DNA of 64,000 bases from Aliiglaciecola lipolytica. Its GTDB lineage: Bacteria > Pseudomonadota > Gammaproteobacteria > Enterobacterales > Alteromonadaceae. Position 1 is the stretch's first letter, and the number at the start of each line of letters is the position of its first letter. The position numbers were made by a program, and so were the translations under genes. Below the pieces are notes generated by a model, which searched no databases, was not told where the DNA came from, and was given only the letters and a program-made list of their open reading frames with translations. The stretch spans positions 36,650 to 100,649 of the forward strand of contig NZ_JAHKPT010000012.1 of NCBI RefSeq assembly GCF_018860635.1, in the 5' to 3' direction. This document shows, piece by piece, positions 1 through 8,560 of the stretch.

Positions 1-320
1 CAAGAGTCGATTTGCTGTTCTAAACGATAACCATTGGTGGTAATTGCAACCTGTTCAATACCAGGTGTTGAGGCGGCAATTTGTATAATCTCAGGGAGAT
101 CTTTGCGTAATGAGGGCTCACCTCCGGTTATCCTAATTTTCTTAGTTCCTAGCTCTGCAAAACCAGCACATATTTGGCGAATTTCAGACAAACTTAAAAA
201 ATTACGATCGGAGTCGCATTGGTAACCATCAGGAAGGCAATAGTCGCAACTGAAGTTACAAACATCTGTGACGGACAGCCGCAAGTAATGGAAGCGACGT
301 CCATATTTATCTTTTAACAC
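1..320 (-). CDS. moaA: GTP 3',8-cyclase MoaA, N-terminal part (cut by window start)
   Basis: Radical-SAM enzyme of the first step of molybdenum cofactor synthesis (GTP to 3',8-cyclo-GTP, the precursor of cPMP). The reverse-strand translation begins VLKDKYGRRFHYLRLSVTD and then shows VCNFSCDYC, the CX3CX2C motif that binds the SAM-coordinating 4Fe-4S cluster, and ITGGEPSLRKDL, the conserved GGEP strand. Only about 106 residues are present; the C-terminal cluster and the rest lie outside the window. I chose the GTG at 320 because GGAAAGG (329-335) lies 8 nt upstream. An in-frame ATG at 365 has no ribosome site and falls inside the putative riboswitch. moeA, another Moco gene, lies 7 kb away but is not linked to it. 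Confidence 0.93.
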   Translation of the reverse strand, partial: MLKDKYGRRFHYLRLSVTDVCNFSCDYCLPDGYQCDSDRNFLSLSEIRQICAGFAELGTKKIRITGGEPSLRKDLPEIIQIAASTPGIEQVAITTNGYRLEQQIDS

Positions 321-349
321 GTTAAACACCTTTCCAAAGTCACGAACAA

Positions 350-473
350 CCAAATTGTTGAACATGTAGCGGGAGGCAAACTAGTTTCCCAATTTACCCT
401 GGCAACCCATTATAGTTGCGGCCAAAACTACCTATATTGTATTTCAATACTTAGTAATAGAGGCTCGGAGTTT
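350..473 (-). promoter_or_regulatory. Candidate Moco riboswitch upstream of moaA
   Basis: On the minus strand the moaA leader starts with AACTCCGAGCCTC. It then has a short stem capped by a GAAA tetraloop (TTGG-GAAA-CTAG), followed directly by GCCTCCCGCTAC. These blocks, the GNRA hairpin and the position just before moaA agree with what I remember of the Moco RNA motif of gammaproteobacteria. The consensus is recalled, not checked, so the assignment is probable rather than certain. It would control moaA by cofactor level. Confidence 0.5.
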
Positions 474-732
474 CATTTTTACTATCACTTACTATATTAA
501 GATCTTACTGAGCGTTAGTATAGCATTGTTGATAATGGCATTTAACCTCACTATTGAGGTGCAACGCAAATTGTTTATTGTTGATGAAGATAATCGAGCT
601 TATTTGAAATCAATGAATCTTATTTTGCACAATTGTATAAATAAAATTAGCACCATATTGGCACGTTTGTTGTAAGTTCTATTTGATGATAATGAAAATT
701 CCAATTAATTATTTACTCTATAAAGGCTAATT
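474..732. other. Intergenic stretch between moaA and the glucosylglycerate operon
   Basis: AT-rich divergent intergenic region. It should carry the promoters for both moaA (leftwards) and the four-gene operon that starts at 733. A TTGCAC box at 625-630 and a TATAAA at 636-641 are visible but not at canonical spacing, so I do not call a promoter. No open reading frame with a ribosome site and no clear operator were seen. Confidence 0.4.
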
Positions 733-1647
733 TTGAAGGTAACCCCAGAATCTAAAAGGCTACTTGAAGCCTTTATCGAAAAACACCAACTCGATGCGAA
801 CTTTGGCGACGTTGCGCTAACATGGTTCATCCCTTTAGCTGAAAAACTAAAAATGCACCATGACGGTGCAGAAGGACCGATTTTTGTTGGTATTAATGGT
901 TGCCAAGGTTCCGGTAAATCCACCCTAACAGAACTGATACTCACCTATTTAGTAGAAATAAAACAACTGCGCGTGATAAACCTTTCACTCGATGACTTTT
1001 ATTTTTCAAAAGATTATCGACAACAGTTAGCGCAAAATATACATCCTTTATTAGCGACCCGTGGCGTACCAGGGACCCACGATACAGCGTTATTAAAACA
1101 AGTATTGCTCAGTTTAAAGGAACGCAAAACAGGGTTTGCCATTCCACGGTTTAATAAAGCAACAGACGACCCTTTCCCAACGGAAGATTGGCCTATCATC
1201 GAAGAGCCTGTGGATATTATATTGATGGAAGGTTGGTGCTGGGGAGTCACTGCGCAAACCAACGAGCAGCTGTCAGTGCCGGTAAACACCTTAGAGTCTG
1301 AAGAAGACAGCAATAGCGTTTGGCGCACTTTTGTTAATCAACAACTGCAAACTGAATATCAAAACTTATATCAATTAATGGATTTTTGGGTAATGTTAAA
1401 AGCACCTTCTTTTGAATGTGTATTTGATTGGCGCTTGCAGCAAGAACAAAAACTTATCCAAAAATTGGCAACTGCTTCGAATTCTGAAGCTAACAGTGGG
1501 ATTATGTCAGCAAACGAAATTAAACGATTTATTCAGCACTATCAAAGACTAACGGATCAGAGTTTGGCTACTCTTAGTGAAACCTGTGATGTCGTATTTG
1601 AATTAGATAAACATCGAAAAATTATCAACGTAAAGGGGATAAAATGA
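733..1647 (+). CDS. D-glycerate 3-kinase-like P-loop kinase (YggC/GLYK family)
   Basis: Probable D-glycerate kinase (ATP + D-glycerate to 3-phosphoglycerate). The 304-residue protein carries a Walker A loop, GINGCQGSGKST, at residues 53-64. SLDDFYF and RGVPGTHD follow, which are typical of the plant GLYK / E. coli YggC / yeast Tda10 branch of the phosphoribulokinase-uridine kinase fold. The start is a TTG preceded by AAAGG at 722-726; no better ATG lies near the family N-terminus. It is the first gene of a four-gene operon and overlaps the next by 4 nt (ATGA). Family membership is seen from motifs; glycerate as substrate is inferred from the neighbours, where a phosphorylase would release D-glycerate from glucosylglycerate. 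It could phosphorylate another small hydroxy acid. Confidence 0.85.
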   Translation: MKVTPESKRLLEAFIEKHQLDANFGDVALTWFIPLAEKLKMHHDGAEGPIFVGINGCQGSGKSTLTELILTYLVEIKQLRVINLSLDDFYFSKDYRQQLAQNIHPLLATRGVPGTHDTALLKQVLLSLKERKTGFAIPRFNKATDDPFPTEDWPIIEEPVDIILMEGWCWGVTAQTNEQLSVPVNTLESEEDSNSVWRTFVNQQLQTEYQNLYQLMDFWVMLKAPSFECVFDWRLQQEQKLIQKLATASNSEANSGIMSANEIKRFIQHYQRLTDQSLATLSETCDVVFELDKHRKIINVKGIK

Positions 1648-2486
1648 GCGACCAGTTTGTCATTTTTACCGATATGGATGGCACATTACTGGATCATCAT
1701 TCTTACAGCCACGAAGCCGCAAAAAAGATGCTCGCTTTTTTGAAAAAAAATAATATTCCAGTAATTCCGAATACCAGTAAAACCTATGATGAAATGCAGG
1801 AATTGACCGAGCAATTAGATTTACAAGGTCCGTTCATTGTGGAAAATGGCGCGGCAATCCATATCCCACATGGTTTCTTCAAGAAAAAACCCGCACATAC
1901 CCAATGGGTTGGTAAAAATTGGGTTCGCAATTTCACCTCCAAGAAAAGTTATTGGTTAAGTTTACTAAAGAAAATTGAAAGTGATTTTGCCGGTCAATTT
2001 ACCCACTTTTCAAAAATGACACTTTCCGAGATATGTGATGCTACTGGATTAGAACCGGAACAAGCAAAACGGGCTGCAAATAGGTTATACGGTGAACCAG
2101 TATTATGGCTTGGAAGCGAACAACAAAAGAAAGAATTTATCAAGTGCGTCACGCAATTGGGGGCTAAAACCCTGATAGGCGGACGCTTTATTCATATTTC
2201 AGGAGAAACAGATAAAGGTGCTGCGTTAAATTGGTTTGTCGGTGAATTACAACGCCAATATCCAGAGATAAACTGGGTTTCAATTGCATTAGGAGACGGT
2301 CAAAATGATGCTGCTATGCTTGATGCTGCAGACATTGCAGTGCGCATCAAGTCTCCCGTTAACGACTACCCGCAATTACAACGTACAGAAAATGTGTTTG
2401 ATAGCCAACTCGAAGGACCTGAGGGTTGGACTGAATGTCTTCAAAAAATATTAAATTTAACGTTAAAGGAGCCAGAAAATGGCTGA
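1644..2486 (+). CDS. gpgP: Glucosyl/mannosyl-3-phosphoglycerate phosphatase (HAD, MPGP family)
   Basis: HAD-superfamily phosphatase of the mannosyl-3-phosphoglycerate phosphatase family (280 residues, normal length). Motif I is FTDMDGTLLD with nucleophile D10 and acid/base D12; the C-terminal ALGDGQNDAAML is motif IV with the Mg-binding aspartates. A Cof-type cap lies between them. It would remove phosphate from glucosyl-3-phosphoglycerate to give glucosylglycerate. Enzymes of this family often accept both the glucosyl and the mannosyl substrate; the glucosyl reading comes from the next gene, a GT81-type synthase. It overlaps both neighbours by a few bases, so translation is coupled. The E. 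coli relative is YedP. Confidence 0.88.
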   Translation: MSDQFVIFTDMDGTLLDHHSYSHEAAKKMLAFLKKNNIPVIPNTSKTYDEMQELTEQLDLQGPFIVENGAAIHIPHGFFKKKPAHTQWVGKNWVRNFTSKKSYWLSLLKKIESDFAGQFTHFSKMTLSEICDATGLEPEQAKRAANRLYGEPVLWLGSEQQKKEFIKCVTQLGAKTLIGGRFIHISGETDKGAALNWFVGELQRQYPEINWVSIALGDGQNDAAMLDAADIAVRIKSPVNDYPQLQRTENVFDSQLEGPEGWTECLQKILNLTLKEPENG

Positions 2487-3702
2487 TTTTTACCAAAACG
2501 GAATAACCACAACATTACACCAACTTTCAAAACGTCCCATTGATGAAATGGAATCTGAATTGTTGGCCTTTTCTAAAAAACGTCCTTTAGGGCTGCTATT
2601 GCCAAGTTTGTTTTCTGAACTTGAGGGCGAAGCAATGCCTGAAATCATCAATCATATTTGCAAAGTTCCTTATTTAAATGAAATTGTAATTGGTTTGGAC
2701 AGAGCTTCAAAAGAGCAATATCAGCACGCCATTAAGTTTTTTGACAAACTTCCGCAACACCATCGTATTTTGTGGAATGATGGCCCGCGTTTAAAAGCCA
2801 TTGATAAAGAATTAGCCGACATGGGCTTAGCGCCAAAAGAAATGGGTAAAGGCCGCAATGTTTGGTATTGCATGGGCTATATTCTTGCCACAGGACGGGC
2901 AGAATCCATCGCGCTGCACGATTGTGACATTTTAACCTATGATCGAAGCTTACTTGCCAAATTGATTTATCCGGTTGCTCATCCACAGTTCAATTATGAA
3001 TTTTGTAAAGGTTATTATGCCCGTGTAGCAGATGGGAAAATTAACGGTCGTGTTTCCCGCTTATTAGTGACTCCGTTGTTACGAGCGTTAAAACGCACCG
3101 TAGGTAATAACGAATACTTAGAATTCATGGACAGTTTTAGATATCCATTGGCGGGCGAATTTTCATTCAGACGTGATGTGTTAAATGATATTCGTATTCC
3201 TAGCGATTGGGGATTAGAAATAGGCGTGTTGTCCGAAATGCACCGAAACTACTCCCATAATCGTTTGTGTCAGGTAGACATTGCTGAAACTTATGACCAC
3301 AAACACCAAGATCTATCCTTACATAACGATCAAGGTGGCTTGTCTAAAATGTCCATAGACATTACCAAAGCACTATTTCGTAAGTTGGCAACGCAAGGGT
3401 TTACATTCACCAATGAGTCCTTCCGTACACTCAAAGCGACCTATTTTCGTATTGCATTAGATTTTGTTGAAACATACCACAACGATGCGGTAATGAATGG
3501 TTTAGAACTAGACATCCATAGAGAAGAAAAAGCGGTAGAAATGTTTGCTGAAAACATTATGAAAGCAGGTCAAAGTTTCCTTGAAAACCCAATGGAAACA
3601 CCCTTCATACCTAGTTGGAACCGAGTAATGAGTGCGGTTCCAGATATACTCGAACGCATCAAAGATGCTGTTGAATTAGATTACGAAGAGTTTCGATATT
3701 AA
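2479..3702 (+). CDS. gpgS: Glucosyl-3-phosphoglycerate synthase (GT81-like glycosyltransferase)
   Basis: GT-A fold transferase that would join glucose from a nucleotide sugar (UDP- or GDP-glucose) to 3-phosphoglycerate. The 407-residue length suits GpgS enzymes such as those of Persephonella and Methanococcoides. A metal-binding DxD is visible as HDCD (D148 and D150), preceded by NEIVIGLDRAS, the nucleotide-binding strand. EMGKGRNVW and GEFSFRRDVL, near the acceptor side, are other conserved-looking blocks. The ATG at 2479 overlaps the phosphatase by 8 nt and has AGGAG upstream in the phosphatase end. Family call from sequence and context; donor specificity cannot be read from sequence. Confidence 0.87.
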   Translation: MADFYQNGITTTLHQLSKRPIDEMESELLAFSKKRPLGLLLPSLFSELEGEAMPEIINHICKVPYLNEIVIGLDRASKEQYQHAIKFFDKLPQHHRILWNDGPRLKAIDKELADMGLAPKEMGKGRNVWYCMGYILATGRAESIALHDCDILTYDRSLLAKLIYPVAHPQFNYEFCKGYYARVADGKINGRVSRLLVTPLLRALKRTVGNNEYLEFMDSFRYPLAGEFSFRRDVLNDIRIPSDWGLEIGVLSEMHRNYSHNRLCQVDIAETYDHKHQDLSLHNDQGGLSKMSIDITKALFRKLATQGFTFTNESFRTLKATYFRIALDFVETYHNDAVMNGLELDIHREEKAVEMFAENIMKAGQSFLENPMETPFIPSWNRVMSAVPDILERIKDAVELDYEEFRY

Positions 3703-3720
3703 CAGTAAGGGGATACATAA

Positions 3721-5481
3721 ATGTCTGAAGCTTATACCTGGCTGTGTGAAAAAGTACAACATCACTTAGATGTCATTTATCAAGGGGTTGATATTCCTCA
3801 AAGTAGTGAGGAAATCGCAAAGTCTCTTATCACTACAATGAGATTAGATGAGGTAAGCGATAGACAGGTTCCAGTGCCTCATCAAAATCATTGGAACGAA
3901 CAGGACATTATATTAATTACCTATGGGGATAGCCTAGAGTCAGAAACGCAGAATCCATTGGTAACGTTACACCAGTTTTTGAACAAATATGTGAAAGATA
4001 CAATTAATGCGGTGCATATATTGCCATTTTTTCCTTATAGTTCAGATGATGGCTTCGCGGTGATTGACTACTCGAGTGTGAATGAATCTCTGGGTAATTG
4101 GTTAGACGTTAAGTCAATTTCCAGCAATTATCGCTTAATGTCCGACTTGGTCATTAATCACTGCTCTTCGCGCAGCGTATGGTTTGATAATTTTATTAAA
4201 TGTGAAGGCACTGGCAGTGATTTTTTCTTCACTGTTGATGACGATTACGATATCTCTAACGTGGTAAGACCGCGCACATCGGAATTGTTACGGGAAACCA
4301 AAACCGAGAACGGAATTAAAAAAGTGTGGTGCACTTTTAGTCATGATCAGGTGGACTTTGACTTTCAAAATCCTAAGGTTTTGGCGGCCTTTGTTTCAAT
4401 AATCCGTCAATACTTGGATCATGGTGTCAGAATTTTCAGGTTAGATGCGGTTGCTTTTCTTTGGAAGAAATCAGGCACTACCTGCATCAATTTGGAAAAA
4501 ACCCATGAAGTTATTCGCTTACTTCGAACATTAATCGAATATGCGCAAAACGACAGTATTATTATTACCGAAACTAACATTCCTAATCGTGAAAACCTCA
4601 CATATTTTGGTAATGCTAACGAAGCCCATGCGGTGTACAACTTTTCATTGCCACCGCTGTTGGTCAACACATTGGTTACCGGAGACTGTACTTATTTAAA
4701 GAACTGGCAAATGAGCATGCCCCCTGCACAAAACGGGACGACCTATTTTAACTTTATTGCCTCCCATGACGGCATAGGTCTGCGCCCAGCAGAGGGTTTA
4801 CTCGATGAAAAAGAAATCAATACCTTGGTTAACACTATGCAGAGTTTTGGCGGGATGGTGTCTTGGCGTACCCTACCCGGTGGCAAGCAAAAACCCTACG
4901 AAATTAATATCGCTTTATTCGATGCGTTAAAAGGAACCACTAAAGGACCTGATAATTTAGGTATGGAAAGATTCATTTGTGCTCACGAAATTATGTTTGC
5001 ACTTGAAGGCATACCTGGGTTGTATGTGCATAGTTTACTGGCCACCGGGAATGATTATGAAAGGGTCACTAATACCAGCCAGAATCGCTCCATTAACCGT
5101 AGGCGCTGGGATATGTCGGAACTTGAAGATCAACTGAGTAATAAAGACAGCCAGCATGCCATAGCACTTCAACGGATGAATCATTTACTGTCAATTCGAA
5201 TTAATCAAAAGGCATTTCATCCCAACGCCACACAATTTACCTTGCAGTTAGGGAATAAATTATTTGGCTTTTGGCGACAAAGTATCGATAGAAGACAAAG
5301 CATATTCTGTATAAGCAATATCACTGATACACAGCAAACTGTTGTTATGTCGGATATTAACTTAATTGGAACAGACTGTTGGTGGGATCTCATCACTGGA
5401 AATGAAATCATTTTAGATCATTCTGATTTTATTTTATCGCCGTATCAAACGGTTTGGATAAGTAACACTCGCAGTATGTAA
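3721..5481 (+). CDS. ggaP: Glucosylglycerate phosphorylase-like GH13_18 enzyme
   Basis: Sucrose-phosphorylase family protein (586 residues). It has the GH13 barrel with nucleophile D242 in FRLDAVAF, acid/base E284 in IITETN, and the ASHDGIG block with the transition-state aspartate. Family members split glucosides with phosphate to give alpha-glucose 1-phosphate. The acceptor may be sucrose, glucosylglycerol or glucosylglycerate (E. coli YcjM, Meiothermus enzyme). The latter is inferred here because the operon makes glucosylglycerate and also encodes a glycerate kinase to use the released D-glycerate. It starts 18 nt after gpgS with AAGGGG upstream. Sucrose phosphorylase is the main alternative. 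Confidence 0.83.
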   Translation: MSEAYTWLCEKVQHHLDVIYQGVDIPQSSEEIAKSLITTMRLDEVSDRQVPVPHQNHWNEQDIILITYGDSLESETQNPLVTLHQFLNKYVKDTINAVHILPFFPYSSDDGFAVIDYSSVNESLGNWLDVKSISSNYRLMSDLVINHCSSRSVWFDNFIKCEGTGSDFFFTVDDDYDISNVVRPRTSELLRETKTENGIKKVWCTFSHDQVDFDFQNPKVLAAFVSIIRQYLDHGVRIFRLDAVAFLWKKSGTTCINLEKTHEVIRLLRTLIEYAQNDSIIITETNIPNRENLTYFGNANEAHAVYNFSLPPLLVNTLVTGDCTYLKNWQMSMPPAQNGTTYFNFIASHDGIGLRPAEGLLDEKEINTLVNTMQSFGGMVSWRTLPGGKQKPYEINIALFDALKGTTKGPDNLGMERFICAHEIMFALEGIPGLYVHSLLATGNDYERVTNTSQNRSINRRRWDMSELEDQLSNKDSQHAIALQRMNHLLSIRINQKAFHPNATQFTLQLGNKLFGFWRQSIDRRQSIFCISNITDTQQTVVMSDINLIGTDCWWDLITGNEIILDHSDFILSPYQTVWISNTRSM

Positions 5482-5809
5482 AGTCTATGTTATAAGTCAT
5501 GGGGATAGTTTGCTGTCACTTTTTTGCACCACCCTATCTCCATGATTTATTTGATAAATATTTTACCCCTTCGATTAGTGTGACCGAACATACACACATT
5601 AACATGTTATTTACATGCTTTTCTCGCAGCATTTCAACCCTCCCCACACAAATTAATCATAACCATATGATATTAAAAGACATCTCCATTCTGGCACGGT
5701 AAGTGTAATACCCCACTTATACAACAAACGTTATTGTTGTTTTGTTAAGAGGCAATTTGAGTAGTGCCTGTATTAATCCGAAACACGAAAATCTAAATCA
5801 AGTGGAGAT
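5482..5809. other. Intergenic stretch after the glucosylglycerate operon
   Basis: This 328-nt AT-rich stretch holds the inverted repeat at 5498-5544. The ribosome site AGTGGAG for the EF-hand gene lies at its right end. A 67-codon open frame (5499-5702) is present but has no ribosome site, overlaps the inverted repeat and resembles nothing, so it is not called. Confidence 0.4.
5498..5544. repeat. Inverted repeat downstream of the GH13_18 gene
   Basis: CATGGGGATAG at 5498-5508 pairs with CTATCTCCATG at 5534-5544 (11-bp arms, one G-T type mismatch, 25-nt loop). It lies 17 nt after the stop codon of the last operon gene. There is no U-run directly after it, so it is a possible 3'-end stabilising hairpin or weak terminator. 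Confidence 0.5.
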
Positions 5810-6025
5810 ATGAAGATGAAAAAAGCTATCCTTATCAGCGCGTTCGTTTTAGCCAGTAGTTCTGTTTATGCACAAGAAGACAAAATATCAATTTTAGATA
5901 CAGATGCAGATGGTCGTATAAGTGTAGAAGAAGCGGCAAGCGATCCAGCTTTGTCAGCCGTTTTTGCAGAATTAGATATGAACAAAGATGGTTACCTAAC
6001 CCCTAGTGAGTTAGCCGAACACTAA
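5810..6025 (+). CDS. Small secreted EF-hand protein
   Basis: 71-residue protein with an N-terminal signal peptide (MKMKKAILISAFVLASSSVYA, predicted cleavage before Q22). Two canonical EF-hand loops follow, DTDADGRISVEE at residues 30-41 and DMNKDGYLTPSE at 56-67. All calcium-ligand positions of both loops are filled, so it should bind two Ca2+ in the periplasm or outside the cell. The role is unknown; small exported EF-hand proteins are common in marine gammaproteobacteria. A second ATG at 5816 is possible, but AGTGGAG sits best for 5810. A strong terminator follows, so it is a single-gene unit. Confidence 0.85.
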   Translation: MKMKKAILISAFVLASSSVYAQEDKISILDTDADGRISVEEAASDPALSAVFAELDMNKDGYLTPSELAEH

Positions 6026-6051
6026 GGTTTCGAATAGTCATTCAACATTCA

Positions 6052-6086
6052 AACAACACCCACCTTGAGTGGGTGTTGTTTTTTGT
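6052..6086 (+). terminator. Rho-independent terminator of the EF-hand gene
   Basis: Perfect 12-bp stem AACAACACCCAC / GTGGGTGTTGTT (6052-6063 / 6069-6080) with loop CTTGA, followed by a T-run. Confidence 0.92.
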
Positions 6087-6320
6087 TTTTCCCGCTAACG
6101 CAATTGCCTATATTATTTCCCCAGCCATAACCTAATTAGGCATATTTTTAATAATTAAAATATGTTATCAATAGGTTCAGACATCATATAAAAGTATTAT
6201 CGACGTTTAATTGAACGAAATGGTCAAGTAAACAACATCACTTGTTCTGTCACGATTAACCTAAAGTACTCCCTCTTTTATTTGGATAATTAGTAAGCAA
6301 TACGTCAAGGAATTTACAGC

Positions 6321-7178
6321 ATGTACAAAATTTTATTCATTTCATTATTTATGGTTTTGCAATCTTTTTATGCGCAAGCAGCACCCTTATGGAAAATAAG
6401 TAAAGGAGATGACTTTGTAATTATCGGTGGCACAATCCATGTATTAAGTGCAACAGATTATCCTTTGCCTGAAGAGTTTGAAAAAGCTTATCAAGCTTCA
6501 GATACGCTAGTATTTGAATCCGATATCGTCAGAATGAATAGTCCCGAATTCCAACAGCAATCATTACAGTATATTTTATTGCAAGATGGTAAGACCATTA
6601 AAGACTTTTTGTCAGAGCAAACCTACCAAGATCTTGAAACTCATTTACAACAACGTAATCTCTCTTTGCAACAATTTTCTATGCTAAAACCGAGCTTTTT
6701 ATCCGTCACCTTGTCGATGATTGAACTGCAAATGATGGGGGTAAGCAGTGCTGGCGTAGATGTATATTACTCTACCAAGGGTATGGGCGATCAAAAGCAA
6801 GCAAAATGGTTTGAAGAGCCTGAAGAACAAATGGCTATGCTGGCAGACATGGGTAAAGGGGAAGAAGACGCCATGATTGCCTATAGCCTTAAAGATGTAG
6901 CAAAAATAAAAGAAATGATGCCAAAACTGATTAATGCCTGGCGTGCCGGTGATTTAGACAAATTAGCAGAAATAGGTATTGATGAAATGCAGCGTGATTA
7001 TCCAGAGATATATGATCAATTATTAGTTCAGCGTAATAAAAACTGGCTACCTAAGATTGAACAACTTTTTGACAACCAACAAAACGAATTAATTTTAGTT
7101 GGGGCATTACATTTAGCGGGTGAGCAAAGCGTACTTAAATTAATGCAAGAAAAAGGCTACAGCATCGAAAAATACTAA
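6321..7178 (+). CDS. TraB/GumN (PrsW-unrelated) periplasmic protein
   Basis: 285-residue protein with a signal peptide (residues 1-20, cleavage near AQA-AP). It has the two hallmark TraB/GumN blocks: GGTIHVL around residues 36-42 and GALHLAG near the C-terminus. The family has a Tiki-like fold with histidines and acids that may form a metal site; the Tiki relatives are metalloproteases, but the bacterial proteins have no settled function. The ATG has AAGGA upstream. It is a lone gene on the plus strand between the EF-hand gene and moeA. Family call is secure; enzymatic activity is not proven by the sequence. Confidence 0.83.
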   Translation: MYKILFISLFMVLQSFYAQAAPLWKISKGDDFVIIGGTIHVLSATDYPLPEEFEKAYQASDTLVFESDIVRMNSPEFQQQSLQYILLQDGKTIKDFLSEQTYQDLETHLQQRNLSLQQFSMLKPSFLSVTLSMIELQMMGVSSAGVDVYYSTKGMGDQKQAKWFEEPEEQMAMLADMGKGEEDAMIAYSLKDVAKIKEMMPKLINAWRAGDLDKLAEIGIDEMQRDYPEIYDQLLVQRNKNWLPKIEQLFDNQQNELILVGALHLAGEQSVLKLMQEKGYSIEKY

Positions 7179-7333
7179 TTTCGTTTCTAGGTAGTTAGTA
7201 TAATCACAATGCGCTAACTACCTCTTTTCTATATACAATCATAGTCAAAGTTTTGATTATTTTGATTTGGTAACCCATTAAAATCACGTTATATTAGCGC
7301 CCTCCTTTACTTCCAGCTTTAGTGTTAATTTGA

Positions 7334-8560
7334 ATGAAAAATAGTGACTCCACCATGCCGAACTTAATGCCAATTGAAAATGCACTAGATAAAATGTTGC
7401 AGCAATGCGAAACCTTAGTAGAGCAGGAAACTATTTCAATCATAGATGCATTGAACCGAATCACCGCAGAGGCTGCTTTTGCAAAACTGCAAGTGCCGCC
7501 AAAAAATAACTCAGCAATGGATGGTTTTGCGTTTCAAGTTGACCACGAATTACCCCAAGGCACCACATTAACCATTCAAGGACAAGCTTTAGCTGGGCAG
7601 CCCTTTGATGATGAGGTAAAAGCGGGACACTGCATCAGAATAACCACAGGCGCAATCCTGCCCGCCGGTACGAATACCGTCATGATGCAAGAAAACGTAG
7701 CGATACACGAAAATAACATCGTTTTGAATCAAGCTACAAAGGCAGGTAACAGTGTTCGCCTTGCCGGTGAAGACATCCAATTAGGACAGCAAGTTATCGC
7801 AGCGGGAGAAAAACTCACGCCTGCACATATGGCATTATTAGCCTCGATTGGAGAACCTTCAGTAACTGTATTGCGCAAACCTAGAGTGGCAATTATCGCA
7901 ACGGGGGATGAATTAGTGGTGCCTGGCGATAAGTTGAAAAATGGTCAAATATACGAAAGTAATAGATTCGCATTACAGGGTTTATTGCAGCAAATGAATG
8001 TAGATATCATTCATTATGGCATCATAGAAGATGATCCCGATAAAATTGCAGACGTTTTATTAGATGCCAGTCGTAAGGCGGATCTAATTTTATCCTGTGG
8101 CGGGGTTTCCGTAGGCGATGCTGATTATGTTAAGCAAGTATTAGAAAAAGTAGGACGCATCGATTTTTGGAAAGTCGCGATTAAACCAGGAAAACCTTTT
8201 GCGTTTGGTATGGTTAATGATGCCATATTTTGTGGTTTACCTGGAAATCCCGTTTCCTCTTATGTCACCTTTGAAAAACTAGTAACGCCCCTATTACATA
8301 AACTTATGGGACGCAAAAGCGTTAACCAGTTTACGATTAACGCTACCTGCGCTGCTCCTATTTTTAAGCGAGCTGGGCGTGCTGATTTTCAAAGAGGCAT
8401 AGCATACCAAGACGAACACGGAGAATATTGGGTAAAACCTAATGGTAGTCAAGGCTCTGGCATCATGTCATCCATAGCATCCGCAAATTGTTATATTCTC
8501 CTGGAAAAAGAACAGACTAACTTGCCGACAGGCGCAAAAATTAAGATTGAATTATTTTGA
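7334..8560 (+). CDS. moeA: Molybdopterin molybdotransferase MoeA
   Basis: Inserts molybdate into adenylylated molybdopterin to give Moco. The 408 residues match the family length. NNSAMDGFA (58-66), IIATGDELVVPG, LSCGGVSVGDADYVKQ and GLPGNPVSSYVTFEKL are the MoeA signature blocks of domains I and III. The chosen ATG lacks a strong ribosome site; an in-frame ATG at 7355 or the one just before PIENAL would also suit the family. The stop codon overlaps the TTG start of the MATE gene, so the two are probably co-transcribed. The moaA fragment at the window start is the only other Moco gene here. Confidence 0.94.
   Translation: MKNSDSTMPNLMPIENALDKMLQQCETLVEQETISIIDALNRITAEAAFAKLQVPPKNNSAMDGFAFQVDHELPQGTTLTIQGQALAGQPFDDEVKAGHCIRITTGAILPAGTNTVMMQENVAIHENNIVLNQATKAGNSVRLAGEDIQLGQQVIAAGEKLTPAHMALLASIGEPSVTVLRKPRVAIIATGDELVVPGDKLKNGQIYESNRFALQGLLQQMNVDIIHYGIIEDDPDKIADVLLDASRKADLILSCGGVSVGDADYVKQVLEKVGRIDFWKVAIKPGKPFAFGMVNDAIFCGLPGNPVSSYVTFEKLVTPLLHKLMGRKSVNQFTINATCAAPIFKRAGRADFQRGIAYQDEHGEYWVKPNGSQGSGIMSSIASANCYILLEKEQTNLPTGAKIKIELF

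Noticed and set aside
34..225. 63-codon plus-strand frame inside moaA
   Set aside because: Antisense to the moaA coding sequence, which has clear radical-SAM motifs.
5499..5702. 67-codon open frame after the GH13_18 gene
   Set aside because: No ribosome site, overlaps an inverted repeat, and the sequence has no protein-like features.
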